A stretch of 64,000 bases of DNA from positions 1,426,001 through 1,490,000 of the forward strand of contig NZ_CP061170.1 in NCBI RefSeq assembly GCF_011751745.2, in the 5' to 3' direction. This document shows, piece after piece, positions 37,041-45,200 of this stretch. A model generated the notes under the pieces. It did no database searches, was not told the origin of the DNA, and saw nothing but the letters and a program-made list of their open reading frames with translations. The stretch is from Paramicrobacterium fandaimingii (GTDB lineage Bacteria > Actinomycetota > Actinomycetes > Actinomycetales > Microbacteriaceae). Made by a program: the position numbers and the translations under genes. How positions within the stretch are numbered: position 1 is the stretch's first letter; each line of letters opens with the position of its first letter.

Positions 37041-37946
37041 GTGACTCGTGAACACCCTCGCATCGCTGTTGCGATCAACCCGGCATCGAGCTTCGGTGCT
37101 CATTCCGCGAAGGGAATGCGTGTTGTCGAAGCGCTCGCCGACCGGGGCGTCGAGGTGACCACGCTCATTGAGGCAAGCGCAGACAAGCTGTTCGACGCAA
37201 CAGTTGCGGCGGTGCGTGATGCCCCTGATGCGCTCGTCGCGGTTGGGGGCGACGGGCTTGTGAACCTCGCCATCAATGCGCTTGCCGACAGCGGCGTTCC
37301 TCTCGCGATCGTGCCGACGGGAACCGGAAACGATCTCGCGAGAGGCCTGGGAATCACGAGGCAGAGACCGGATGCCGCAACGCAGCGCATAGTGCGCGCG
37401 CTGCGTTCGGGCGGCATCCGGGAGATTGACGTGGGCGTTGTCACGACGTCGCAGGGGGAGCGGCGGTTTGGCGGCGTCGTCTCTGTGGGGTTCGACGCCC
37501 GGGTGAACGCCAGGGCGAACGCGATGCGCTGGCCGCGCGGCGGCACTCGCTATGTTCTTGCGACGCTGCGGGAGCTCGCGTCTCTGCGGCCGGTGCAGCT
37601 GGCGATGACGGTCGGCGAAACGACGCGTGAGTTCGAGGCGGCCTTCGTCTCGGTCGCCAACAACCGTTTCATCGGCGGCGGCATGGCGATCGCCCCGGAG
37701 GCGAAAATCGACGACGGACTCTTCGACGTCGTTCGCGTCGAACCGATCTCTCGGCGTACACTGCTGATGTTCTTTCCCCGGGTGTTCGCGGGGACGCACA
37801 CGAAGCTCGATGTTGTGCATATTCATCGTGAGGAAAGGCTCTCTCTCACCGGAACAGGCATAGATCTCTATGCGGACGGCGAGAACCTGGGAACGCTTCC
37901 CGCGGGCATCCGAATGCTCCCGCGGGCGCTGCGTGTGCTCGCGTAG
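37041..37946 (+). CDS. DagK/YegS family lipid kinase
   Basis: A 301-residue diacylglycerol-kinase-like protein that would phosphorylate a lipid or sphingoid substrate with ATP at the membrane. The nucleotide motif is VAVGGDGLVNLAINALA, followed by IVPTGTGNDLARGLG; the C-terminal domain includes ANNRFIGGGMAIAPEAKIDDGLFDVV, all typical. GTG 37041 gives the normal N-terminus (PRIAVAINPASSFG). A CATAAT box (37029-37034) lies 6 bases upstream, so it may also be leaderless. It is divergent from the MBL-fold gene. Confidence 0.9.
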   Translation: MTREHPRIAVAINPASSFGAHSAKGMRVVEALADRGVEVTTLIEASADKLFDATVAAVRDAPDALVAVGGDGLVNLAINALADSGVPLAIVPTGTGNDLARGLGITRQRPDAATQRIVRALRSGGIREIDVGVVTTSQGERRFGGVVSVGFDARVNARANAMRWPRGGTRYVLATLRELASLRPVQLAMTVGETTREFEAAFVSVANNRFIGGGMAIAPEAKIDDGLFDVVRVEPISRRTLLMFFPRVFAGTHTKLDVVHIHREERLSLTGTGIDLYADGENLGTLPAGIRMLPRALRVLA

Positions 37947-38003
37947 TCGGGGCAGTGGGATGCCCGACACGCCCGGAATTGTGCCCGGCGCACCCGTGAT
38001 TTG

Positions 38004-38032
38004 TTGACGGGGGTCGTTTCGTGGCATACTCA
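38004..38032 (+). promoter_or_regulatory. Promoter of tRNA-Glu
   Basis: TTGACG (38004-38009) is a near-consensus -35; TACTCA follows after 17 bases (38027-38032), with CATACT overlapping as an alternative -10. The tRNA begins 15 bases downstream. Confidence 0.65.
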
Positions 38033-38046
38033 TGGAGTTGTTTTCC

Positions 38047-38119
38047 GGCCCCATCGTCTAGCGGCCTAGGACGTCGCCCTCTCACGGCGGTAACGCGGGT
38101 TCAAATCCCGCTGGGGTCA
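38047..38119 (+). tRNA. tRNA-Glu (anticodon CTC)
   Basis: Acceptor GGCCCCA/TGGGGTC, anticodon stem TCGCC/GGCGG with loop CTCTCAC giving anticodon CTC, and T arm with loop TTCAAAT are all visible. The length is 73 bases with an A discriminator; CCA is not encoded. A U-tract terminator follows. Confidence 0.95.
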
Positions 38120-38127
38120 CATCCGGG

Positions 38128-38167
38128 AAAAAGCCTTCCAAGGTCACCAGTTTTGGAGGGCTTTTTT
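38128..38167 (+). terminator. Rho-independent terminator after tRNA-Glu
   Basis: A 14-bp stem (38128-38141 with 38153-38166) with one G-T wobble and an 11-base loop ends in six T. The A-run on the left arm also lets it work on the opposite strand. Confidence 0.85.
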
Positions 38168-38228
38168 GTTGTCATCTCACGTTGGCAACGTTTTCAACAT
38201 TTGTGCCCGCATCCGACCACGACCGGAT

Positions 38229-38234
38229 TATGCT
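38229..38234 (+). promoter_or_regulatory. Possible -10 box for the peptide ABC transporter operon
   Basis: TATGCT lies about 80 bases before the substrate-binding protein start. A GTTG-G-CAAC inverted repeat lies at 38181-38189, about 40 bases further upstream. No -35 at standard spacing is seen. Confidence 0.35.
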
Positions 38235-38315
38235 GAGTGCATGCAGTACAGCAACGTCGCTGGGCATACCTATGCCGGCGGCGTATCTCCCAACCAAGAA
38301 AGGGATGTACCGACA

Positions 38316-39947
38316 ATGGCATCCGGAAAGTCCACAACCCGGCGCGTTGTGACGACGACTGCAGGTCTTGCAGTTGCCGCTCTCGCCCTCGCCGGCTGTT
38401 CAGGCAGTTCAGGCGATTCTGGCGGATCGGGGGGTGATGGCGGCGCGATTGTGATTGGCACGACCGACAAGATCACCACCATCGACCCTGCTGGCTCGTA
38501 CGACAACGGTTCGTTCGCCGTGATGAACCAGATCTACCCCTTCCTCATGAACACCCCATACGGCAGCCCCGATGTCGAACCCGACATCGCGAAGTCCGCG
38601 GAGTTCACCTCGCCGAAGGAATACACCGTCACGCTCAAAGACGGTCTCACCTTCGCCAATGGAAACGAGCTCACATCCTCAGACGTGAAGTTCAGCTTCG
38701 ATCGCACGATAAAGATCGCAGACCCGAACGGGCCGTCGTCGCTTCTCAACAATCTCGAGAGCGTCGAGGCGCCCGATGACACCACCGTCGTTTTCACGCT
38801 GAAGAGCGCGAACGACCAGACGTTCCCGCAGGTGCTGTCGAGTCCGGCCGGGCCGATCGTTGACGAAGATGTGTTCTCGGCAGACGAGCTGACCCCCGAC
38901 AAAGACATCGTCGACGGCAAGGCATTCGCCGGGCAGTACTCAATCGACAGCTATGACTTCAACAATCTGATTCAGTACAAGGCGAACCCCGACTACCAGG
39001 GTGTTCTCGGTGCTGCCGAGAACGAGGTAGTCAACGTCAAGTACTACTCGGAGTCGTCGAACCTCAAGCTCGCCGTTCAGGAAGGCGACATCGATGTTGC
39101 CTACCGCAGCCTCTCGGCAACAGACGTCGAAGACCTCAAGGGCAAAGACAACGTCAAGGTGACGAGCGGCCCCGGTGGCGAGATTCGCTACATCGTGTTC
39201 AACTTCGACACGATGCCGTTTGGCGCAAAGGCCGACGGAGCAGACGAAGCGAAGGCCCTCGCCGTCCGTCAGGCAATGGCCGATTCGATCGACCGCGAGC
39301 AGATCGCCGAGCAGGTATACAAGGGCACGTACACGCCTCTGTACTCCTACATTCCTGAGGGACTGACGGGCGCGAACGAGTCGCTCAAGGGCCTGTACGG
39401 CGACGGCGAAGGTGGCCCGGATGCCGACAAGGCGAAGCAGCGTCTTGAAGACGCCGGTATCGAGACACCTGTGAAGCTCAGCATCCAGTACTCGAACGAC
39501 CACTACGGCCCCTCATCGGCTGACGAGTACGCGCTCATCAAGTCGCAGCTCGAGGCCGACGGCCTCTTCAGCGTCGACCTGCAGACGACGGAGTGGGTGC
39601 AGTACTCGAAGGATCGCACGGCCGACGTGTACCCGCTGTACCAGCTGGGTTGGTTCCCTGACTACTCAGACGCGGCGAACTACCTGCAGCCGTTCTTCAG
39701 CAAGGACAACTTCCTGCTGAACCACTACGACAACGCTGAGGTTCAGGATCTCATCAACCAGCAGCTGGTTGAGAGTGATCCTGATGCACGAGCAAAGCTC
39801 ATCGAGCAGATTCAGGATGTCGCGGCTCAGACACTGCCCACCCTGCCCTACCTGCAGGGCGCGCAGATCGCGGTCTCGGGCGCAGATGTTGAGGGCATCA
39901 CCCTCGATGCCTCGTTCAAGTTCCGATACGCACCAATTCACAAGTAA
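38316..39947 (+). CDS. Peptide/nickel-type ABC transporter substrate-binding lipoprotein
   Basis: A 543-residue family 5 solute-binding protein (DppA/OppA-like) held to the membrane by a lipid anchor. The signal peptide ends in the lipobox LAGC with Cys28 as the lipidated residue, followed by a Gly/Ser-rich linker. The SBP_bac_5 domain follows: TTDKITTIDPAGSYDNGSFAVMNQIYPFLM, FANGNELTSSDVKFSFDR, and ALAVRQAMADSIDREQIAEQVYKG. It captures oligopeptides or similar ligands and passes them to the permeases encoded downstream. ATG 38316 follows GAAAGGGA. A U-less hairpin separates it from the permease genes, which probably lets this protein be made in excess. Confidence 0.93.
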   Translation: MASGKSTTRRVVTTTAGLAVAALALAGCSGSSGDSGGSGGDGGAIVIGTTDKITTIDPAGSYDNGSFAVMNQIYPFLMNTPYGSPDVEPDIAKSAEFTSPKEYTVTLKDGLTFANGNELTSSDVKFSFDRTIKIADPNGPSSLLNNLESVEAPDDTTVVFTLKSANDQTFPQVLSSPAGPIVDEDVFSADELTPDKDIVDGKAFAGQYSIDSYDFNNLIQYKANPDYQGVLGAAENEVVNVKYYSESSNLKLAVQEGDIDVAYRSLSATDVEDLKGKDNVKVTSGPGGEIRYIVFNFDTMPFGAKADGADEAKALAVRQAMADSIDREQIAEQVYKGTYTPLYSYIPEGLTGANESLKGLYGDGEGGPDADKAKQRLEDAGIETPVKLSIQYSNDHYGPSSADEYALIKSQLEADGLFSVDLQTTEWVQYSKDRTADVYPLYQLGWFPDYSDAANYLQPFFSKDNFLLNHYDNAEVQDLINQQLVESDPDARAKLIEQIQDVAAQTLPTLPYLQGAQIAVSGADVEGITLDASFKFRYAPIHK

Positions 39948-39955
39948 TCACGTTC

Positions 39956-39988
39956 GAGGGGCGGATGCTGGCCCAGCATCCGCCCCTC
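39956..39988 (+). terminator. Hairpin between the binding-protein and permease genes
   Basis: A perfect 15-bp stem (39956-39970 with 39974-39988) with a 3-base loop begins 9 bases after the stop. No T-run follows. Placed inside an operon, it probably gives partial termination or protects the upstream mRNA. Confidence 0.7.
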
Positions 39989-40128
39989 GTCGGGTCTCAC
40001 GCCCGATCGTCCCCAGTTAGGCAGGTGGCACGCTGACTTCCCCCAGCGCACAACCCGGCGGCACAATCGCGCAGGTCGCTCCCTCCACGAAATCGAGCGG
40101 GGGAGGGAGTCTGCTTCGATACATCATC

Positions 40129-41124
40129 GTGCGCTTTCTCCTGATCATCCCGACGATCTTCATTCTCGTCACGCTCGTGTTCTTTCTCATGCGCACGACG
40201 GGCGACCCCATTACTGCAGCCCTTGGTGGGCGGCTCACGCCCGATCAGCTCGCTGAGCGAATCCACGATGCCGGCTACGACCGCCCCGTCTTCGTGCAGT
40301 ACATCGAATACCTCGGCGGACTCTTCCGCGGCGACTTCGGCACGACGATCAGCGATCACCGCCCCGTCACAGAGATTCTTCTCACCTATGGATCCGCAAC
40401 TCTCGAGCTGGCGATCTACGGACTGATCGTGGCGTTCATCGTCGGCATCCCGCTGGGCATGTGGGCCGCATATCGCCGTGACAAGGCATCTGACGCCGTA
40501 CTTCGCGTTCTGGCGATCCTGTTCTACGCAACGCCCGTGTTCTTCGCCGGAATGCTGCTCAAACTGATCTTCTCCGTCGGCTTGGGAATTCTCCCGGTCT
40601 CCGGACGAGCGAGTACGCGAACCGAGCTCAATATTCAGCTTCTCGACGATCCCACTGGCATCCATCTGATTGACGCGTTCCGGTTGGGAAACCCCGATGC
40701 CATCGGCGATGTTCTGAGCCACGCCGCGCTTCCCGCTATCGCTCTCGGCCTTCTGACGGCGGGCGTGTTCTTGAGGCTCGTGCGCACGAACATGATCGGA
40801 ACCCTGACCAAGGACTATGTGGATGCTGCCCGCTCACGCGGTGTCAGCGAATTCCGACTCGTGCGCAAGCACGCGTATCGTCCGGCGCTCATTCCCATCA
40901 TCACCGTCATGGGCATGCAGATCGCTCTCATGCTCGCGGGTGCTGTGCTGACGGAGACCACGTTCGAGTGGAAAGGCCTCGGCTTCATGCTCGTGCAGTA
41001 CCTTCAGTCGCGCGACTTCGTCGCCGTGCAAGGCATCGTCGTGCTTCTCGCCATTATCGTTGCCATCACCAACTTCATCGTCGACATCGTCGCGGCGCTC
41101 ATCGACCCGAGAGTGAGGTACTGA
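40129..41124 (+). CDS. ABC transporter permease, DppB type
   Basis: The inner-membrane permease of a peptide ABC importer, 331 residues from GTG 40129, with six hydrophobic segments and the EAA loop (TKDYVDAARSRGVSEFRLVRKHAYRPAL) that contacts the ATPase. The start is doubtful: family members begin MLRYIIRRLL, and here the in-frame residues LLRYII lie just upstream of GTG 40129, at 40111-40128. The frame stays open back to a TAG at 40018-40020 with no ATG, GTG or TTG, only CTG codons at 40033 and 40111. Translation may start at CTG 40033, preceded by AGGTGG. The DppC-type gene follows directly. Confidence 0.88.
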   Translation: MRFLLIIPTIFILVTLVFFLMRTTGDPITAALGGRLTPDQLAERIHDAGYDRPVFVQYIEYLGGLFRGDFGTTISDHRPVTEILLTYGSATLELAIYGLIVAFIVGIPLGMWAAYRRDKASDAVLRVLAILFYATPVFFAGMLLKLIFSVGLGILPVSGRASTRTELNIQLLDDPTGIHLIDAFRLGNPDAIGDVLSHAALPAIALGLLTAGVFLRLVRTNMIGTLTKDYVDAARSRGVSEFRLVRKHAYRPALIPIITVMGMQIALMLAGAVLTETTFEWKGLGFMLVQYLQSRDFVAVQGIVVLLAIIVAITNFIVDIVAALIDPRVRY

Positions 41125-41125
41125 C

Positions 41126-42169
41126 ATGACCGCACGCACGGGAACTCCCCGGCGTTCGATCCTCGATCGCCTGCCCATTCTTCGCCAGCTGAGGCAAAGC
41201 TACGGAATTCAGCGCGGCATGCTCATTGCCGGGATTGCTCTGACGAGCCTCTTCCTGCTCATCGCTATTCTTGCTCCCTGGATCGCGCCGTACGGCTACG
41301 CGCAGCTCAGCGATGACAAAGGCGGATTCGGCGCACAGCAGCCACCGAGCGTCGAGCATCTCTTCGGCACGACGGTCGGCGGGTTCGATGTGCTGTCTCG
41401 CGTGATCTGGGGCGCGCAGACGGCAGCGCTCGTCGTTATCGCCGCTGTGACACTGTCAATCTTCATCGGCGTGATCCTCGGTCTGCTCTCGGGGTACTTC
41501 GGCGGTTGGATCGATCGCGTTCTTGTCGTGATCTGCGACGCCATTTACGCGTTCCCCTCCCTTTTGCTCGCGATCGTGATCTCGATTGCGATTTCGGGAG
41601 GGCGCTCCAACCTCATCGGCGGAATCCTCACGGCAGCGATGTCGATCACCGTCGTGTTCATTCCGCAGTACTTCCGCGTGATTCGCGCCGAGACTGTCCG
41701 CATCAAGGCGGAAGCATTCGTCGAGTCGGCAAAGGTGCTGGGCGCGAGCAACGTGCGCATCATGAGCAGACACGTGTTCCGCAATGCGACGCGCACCTTG
41801 CCGCTGATCTTCACGCTCAACGCCTCTGAGGCGATTCTCACTCTTGCCGGTCTGGGTTTTCTCGGGTTCGGCATTGAGCCGACAGCGGCATCCGAGTGGG
41901 GGTATGACCTCAACAAGGCGCTCTCTGATGTCTCGAGCGGAATCTGGTGGACATCGATCGGGCCAGGTCTCGGCATCGTGCTTGCCGTGCTCGGCATGAC
42001 ACTCGTGGGCGAGAGTCTCAACGACCTCAACGACCCGCGTCTGCGCGGTCGGCGCGGAGTCGCCGCCGACTCGGGCGAAATGGTCGAGACAAGCGTGGTC
42101 CCCGTCGCCGGAGTGCAGGAAACGGCCGTCGTCGACGGCGAGGACAGAGGCGAAGGAGACCGGCCATGA
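41126..42169 (+). CDS. ABC transporter permease, DppC type
   Basis: The second permease subunit, 347 residues, with an N-terminal OppC_N segment (GIALTSLFLLIAILAPWIAPYG), a periplasmic stretch (EHLFGTTVGGFDVLSRVIWG), five further membrane segments and the EAA loop (VRIKAEAFVESAKVLGASNVRIMSRHVFRN). The last 45 residues form a hydrophilic tail not usual for DppC. ATG 41126 follows the DppB-type stop by one base with GTGAGG upstream. Its stop overlaps the ATPase start (ATGA). It pairs with the preceding permease to form the channel. Confidence 0.92.
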   Translation: MTARTGTPRRSILDRLPILRQLRQSYGIQRGMLIAGIALTSLFLLIAILAPWIAPYGYAQLSDDKGGFGAQQPPSVEHLFGTTVGGFDVLSRVIWGAQTAALVVIAAVTLSIFIGVILGLLSGYFGGWIDRVLVVICDAIYAFPSLLLAIVISIAISGGRSNLIGGILTAAMSITVVFIPQYFRVIRAETVRIKAEAFVESAKVLGASNVRIMSRHVFRNATRTLPLIFTLNASEAILTLAGLGFLGFGIEPTAASEWGYDLNKALSDVSSGIWWTSIGPGLGIVLAVLGMTLVGESLNDLNDPRLRGRRGVAADSGEMVETSVVPVAGVQETAVVDGEDRGEGDRP

Positions 42170-43851
42170 GCGACGACATTCTGCAGATTACAGACCTGAA
42201 AGTCGCATTCTCGTCTGATGCCGGAGCGGTTCGCGCCGTCGACGGTGTCTCTCTGACGGTAGGCCCTCGTGAAGTCGTGGCGATCGTGGGGGAGTCGGGC
42301 AGCGGAAAGACGGTGACGGCGAAGACGATCCTTGGTCTACTCCCCGACACGGCAACCAGTTCTGGCGCCGTTGTGGTGCGCAGCCGCGATGGGCGGAGCA
42401 CGGGCGACGTCATCTCTGTCTCGAAGCACCGTCTCCGCGAGATGCGCGGCCACGACGTATCGATGGTGTTCCAAGAGCCATCGACAGCGCTCAACCCCGT
42501 CTACACGGTTGGGTGGCAGATTGCCGAGGGACTGCGCGCGCACAATTCACAGCTCGGCCGTAAGGCGGCGAGGGAGACCTCGATCGATATTCTGCGGCGC
42601 GTCGGAATTCCCGATCCCGAGTCACGTGTCGACTACTATCCGCACCAGTTCTCCGGTGGGCAGAAACAGCGTGTCGTCATCGCGATGGCGCTCGTGCTCA
42701 ATCCTGGGCTGATCGTCGCCGATGAGCCGACAACGGCTCTCGACGTCACAGTTCAGGCCGAGATTCTCGACCTGCTCCGCCGTTGTCGAGACGAGTTCGA
42801 CACGTCGATCGTTCTGATCACCCACAACATGGGCGTGGTCGCCGACCTCGCCGACCGTGTTGTCGTGATGTACCAGGGAGAGATCGTCGAAGAGAACGAC
42901 GCTCGCACGCTGTTCGCCTCGCCCAAGCACGATTACACAAAGAAGCTGCTCGGTGCGGTTCCTCGCATTGGGCAGAGCGTCCACGCCGAGGAACGTCGCG
43001 AACCAGACCGCAGTGCGACACAGGTTGTCGAGGCCAAAGACCTCCGCATTCAGTACCCCGGACGACTCGGCAAGCCGGGATTCATGGCCGTTGACGGTGT
43101 CTCCTTTCAAATCGCCCCGGGCGAAGTCGTCGGGCTGGTCGGGGAATCGGGCTCGGGCAAGACGACGATCGGTCGGGCGATTGCAGGGCTCACTCGCGTG
43201 ACAGGCGGGTCGCTGCAGGTGCTTGGCTCTGAGATGAACGGTGTCAAGGAGCGCAATTTCAAAAAGCTGCGTTCCCGCATCGGCTTCGTCTTCCAAGATC
43301 CGGCATCGAGCTTCAACCCACTGCTCTCCATCGAAGAGTGCGTTGCCGAGCCGTTTCGGGTTCACCGGCGCGACATGACCGACGCGCAGATCGAGACGAA
43401 AGTGGCGGAGCTTCTCGAGGCCGTGCAGCTGCCGCGGGCATACGCCAAGCGGTTCCCGCACGAACTCTCTGGTGGCCAACGGCAGCGGGCGAGCCTCGCG
43501 CGCGGGCTCGCTCTCGACCCCGAGCTGCTCATCGCAGACGAGCCGACGAGTGCGCTCGATGTGTCTGTGCAGGAACGCGTGCTTGAGCTGTTCGCCGAGC
43601 TGCAGGCCGAGTTGGGGTTCGCCGCGCTTTTCATCAGCCACGACCTCGCTGTCGTCGACATTCTCTCTGACCGCATCGCCGTGATGTACCACGGGCGGCT
43701 TGTCGAAGTGGGGACGGGGGAAGAGGTTCTCGGTAACCCGAAGGATCCCTACACGCAGCGCCTCCTGGCATCGCTGCCCGTTCCCGACCCCGTCGAGCAG
43801 GAGGAGCGCAGAAATGCTCTTGCCGCGATCATCGCGGCCGAGAGAGCCTGA
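42166..43851 (+). CDS. ABC transporter ATP-binding protein, two fused ATPase domains (DppD-DppF)
   Basis: A 561-residue ATPase that powers the peptide importer. Two complete nucleotide-binding domains are fused in one chain. Each has Walker A GESGSGKT, a signature (FSGGQKQRVVIAMAL and LSGGQRQRASLARGL) and Walker B (LIVADEPTTALD and LLIADEPTSALD); each ends with the oligopeptide-ABC C-terminal motif (PKHDYTKKLLGAVP and PKDPYTQRLLASLP). The fusion replaces separate DppD and DppF subunits. ATG 42166 overlaps the DppC-type stop and has GAAGGAG upstream. An imperfect hairpin ends the operon. Confidence 0.93.
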   Translation: MSDDILQITDLKVAFSSDAGAVRAVDGVSLTVGPREVVAIVGESGSGKTVTAKTILGLLPDTATSSGAVVVRSRDGRSTGDVISVSKHRLREMRGHDVSMVFQEPSTALNPVYTVGWQIAEGLRAHNSQLGRKAARETSIDILRRVGIPDPESRVDYYPHQFSGGQKQRVVIAMALVLNPGLIVADEPTTALDVTVQAEILDLLRRCRDEFDTSIVLITHNMGVVADLADRVVVMYQGEIVEENDARTLFASPKHDYTKKLLGAVPRIGQSVHAEERREPDRSATQVVEAKDLRIQYPGRLGKPGFMAVDGVSFQIAPGEVVGLVGESGSGKTTIGRAIAGLTRVTGGSLQVLGSEMNGVKERNFKKLRSRIGFVFQDPASSFNPLLSIEECVAEPFRVHRRDMTDAQIETKVAELLEAVQLPRAYAKRFPHELSGGQRQRASLARGLALDPELLIADEPTSALDVSVQERVLELFAELQAELGFAALFISHDLAVVDILSDRIAVMYHGRLVEVGTGEEVLGNPKDPYTQRLLASLPVPDPVEQEERRNALAAIIAAERA

Positions 43852-43855
43852 CCGT

Positions 43856-43904
43856 CGAATGCGGCCTTGGCTTCCGATCCGACCGGATGCCGAGACCGCA
43901 TTCG
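43856..43904 (+). terminator. Imperfect hairpin terminator after the ABC transporter operon
   Basis: CGAATGCGG (43856-43864) pairs with CCGCATTCG (43896-43904); inside it a further GGC/GCC stem and an ATCCG-AC-CGGAT hairpin can stack. No T-run is present. It lies directly after the ATPase stop and before the terC promoter. Confidence 0.55.
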
Positions 43905-43933
43905 TGTCCTCAGATATCTGCAGGTGAATCCGT

Positions 43934-43939
43934 TAGAGT
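43934..43939 (+). promoter_or_regulatory. Probable -10 box for the terC riboswitch transcript
   Basis: TAGAGT lies 10 bases before the first paired base of the riboswitch, so the RNA would begin a few bases before the aptamer, as expected for a riboswitch leader. Confidence 0.5.
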
Positions 43940-43945
43940 ATTCAA

Positions 43946-44073
43946 CAGCGAAGGGGAGTATTCCATCTCGCAGCGTCCGTCAGGACGGATCATGATGGCG
44001 TGATCCCGGATGCTGCGCCGACACCGTCGGGGAAGAGACTTTCGGCGATCATCGCACCCTCCTCCTCGAAAGG
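43946..44073 (+). ncRNA. Probable yybP-ykoY (Mn2+) riboswitch before terC
   Basis: The leader holds the conserved aptamer pieces in order: GAAGGGGAGTA at 43950-43960 and GAGACTTTCGG at 44035-44045, with a multi-stem region (CCGTCAGGACGG, GGCGTGATCCC) between. This is the pattern of the yybP-ykoY family, which binds Mn2+ and commonly controls TerC/Alx and MntP-type genes. Stem P1 would pair CGAAGG (43949-43954) with CTTTCG (44039-44044). The same CTTTCG is perfectly complementary to CGAAAG in the terC ribosome site (44067-44072). Metal binding would thus stabilise P1 and free the ribosome site. I judged the fold by eye. Confidence 0.75.
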
Positions 44074-44082
44074 CACTCACGC

Positions 44083-45081
44083 ATGCACCCAGAGCTCCCG
44101 CTTCTGTTTGAGATCGGCTCCTATGTCGTTCTCGTGCTCGTTCTTCTCTTCGACCTGCTGCTTGTGGTCAAGAGGCCTCATATTCCGTCGATGAAGGAAT
44201 CTGCGCTCTGGGTCGCGTTCTACGTGACGCTCGCACTCGTCTTTGCCGGCCTGATGCTTGTGTTCGCCGGTGGCGACTTTGCCGGGCAGTTTCTTGCTGG
44301 CTGGCTCACTGAGTACAGCCTCTCGATCGACAACCTGTTCGTCTTCGTCATCATCATGGCGAAGTTCGCCGTGCCCAAGAAATTCCAGCAGGAAGTTCTC
44401 ATGGTGGGCATCATCATCGCCCTCGTCTTCCGCGGCATCTTCATCATCGTTGGCGCAGCGCTCATTGAGAACTTCAGCTTCGTGTTCTTCATCTTCGGCG
44501 CATTCCTGCTCTACACCGCGTGGAAGCAGGCATTCAGCAACGATGACGACGATGACGGAGAGTCGTGGTTCACACGCTTTATGCGCAAGCGCATGAAGGT
44601 TGCGCCGGAATTCGACGGATCAAAGCTGCGCACCGTTGTCGACGGTCGAAAGATGTGGACGCCCATGGTGATGGTCTTCCTCGCCATCGGCGTCACCGAT
44701 GTCATGTTCGCCATCGATTCCATTCCCGCGATCTTCGGCATCACCCAGAGCCCGTTCATCGTGTTCACGGCGAACATCTTCGCGCTCATGGGGCTGCGGC
44801 AGCTGTACTTCATGCTCGGCGGGCTGCTCGAGAGGCTCGAGTACCTGCACTACGGCATCGCCTTCATTCTAGCGTTCATCGGTGTGAAGCTGGTGTTCCA
44901 CGCCCTGCATGTCAATGAGCTCCCCTTCATCAACGGTGGCGAGAACGTGCTGTGGGTTCCGGAGATCAACACCTGGGTTTCGCTCGGAGTCATCATCGGC
45001 TCCATGGCGGTCGCGACGATCGTCAGCCTCGTCGCCGCCCGCCGCAAAGAAAAGAAGAGCCAGCAGATCTCGGGCGAGTGA
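44083..45081 (+). CDS. TerC/Alx family integral membrane protein
   Basis: A 332-residue membrane protein with about nine hydrophobic segments and the acidic membrane motifs of the family: TEYSLSIDNLFVFVIIM and GVTDVMFAIDSIPAIFGIT (paired Asp residues within helices). A charged cytosolic loop follows residue ~145 (NDDDDDGESWFTRFMRKR). Members of this family move or handle Mn2+ and were first named for tellurite resistance. The ribosome site GAAAGG lies about 10 bases before ATG 44083 and can be masked by the upstream riboswitch, so a manganese-export role is likely here. Confidence 0.9.
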   Translation: MHPELPLLFEIGSYVVLVLVLLFDLLLVVKRPHIPSMKESALWVAFYVTLALVFAGLMLVFAGGDFAGQFLAGWLTEYSLSIDNLFVFVIIMAKFAVPKKFQQEVLMVGIIIALVFRGIFIIVGAALIENFSFVFFIFGAFLLYTAWKQAFSNDDDDDGESWFTRFMRKRMKVAPEFDGSKLRTVVDGRKMWTPMVMVFLAIGVTDVMFAIDSIPAIFGITQSPFIVFTANIFALMGLRQLYFMLGGLLERLEYLHYGIAFILAFIGVKLVFHALHVNELPFINGGENVLWVPEINTWVSLGVIIGSMAVATIVSLVAARRKEKKSQQISGE

Positions 45082-45132
45082 TATCCTTGCTTCGTGCTGT
45101 TCGGTCTGCTTCTTAGCTGCCGCGGCGAGGCC

Positions 45133-45138
45133 TAGTCT
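45133..45138 (+). promoter_or_regulatory. Possible -10 box for leuCD
   Basis: TAGTCT lies 62 bases before the leuC start. I see no convincing -35 or regulator site in the 119-base gap after terC. Confidence 0.35.
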
Positions 45139-45200
45139 TCAGGCATCCTCGTCGCGGAGTCTGGTGACGCCTGTTCAACTTCACCCAAGGAAGAACACTC

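Noticed and set aside
27414..38119. The two tRNA genes considered as borders of one integrated element
   Set aside because: No integrase gene and no repeated tRNA 3' end were seen between or beyond them, so element borders are not supported.
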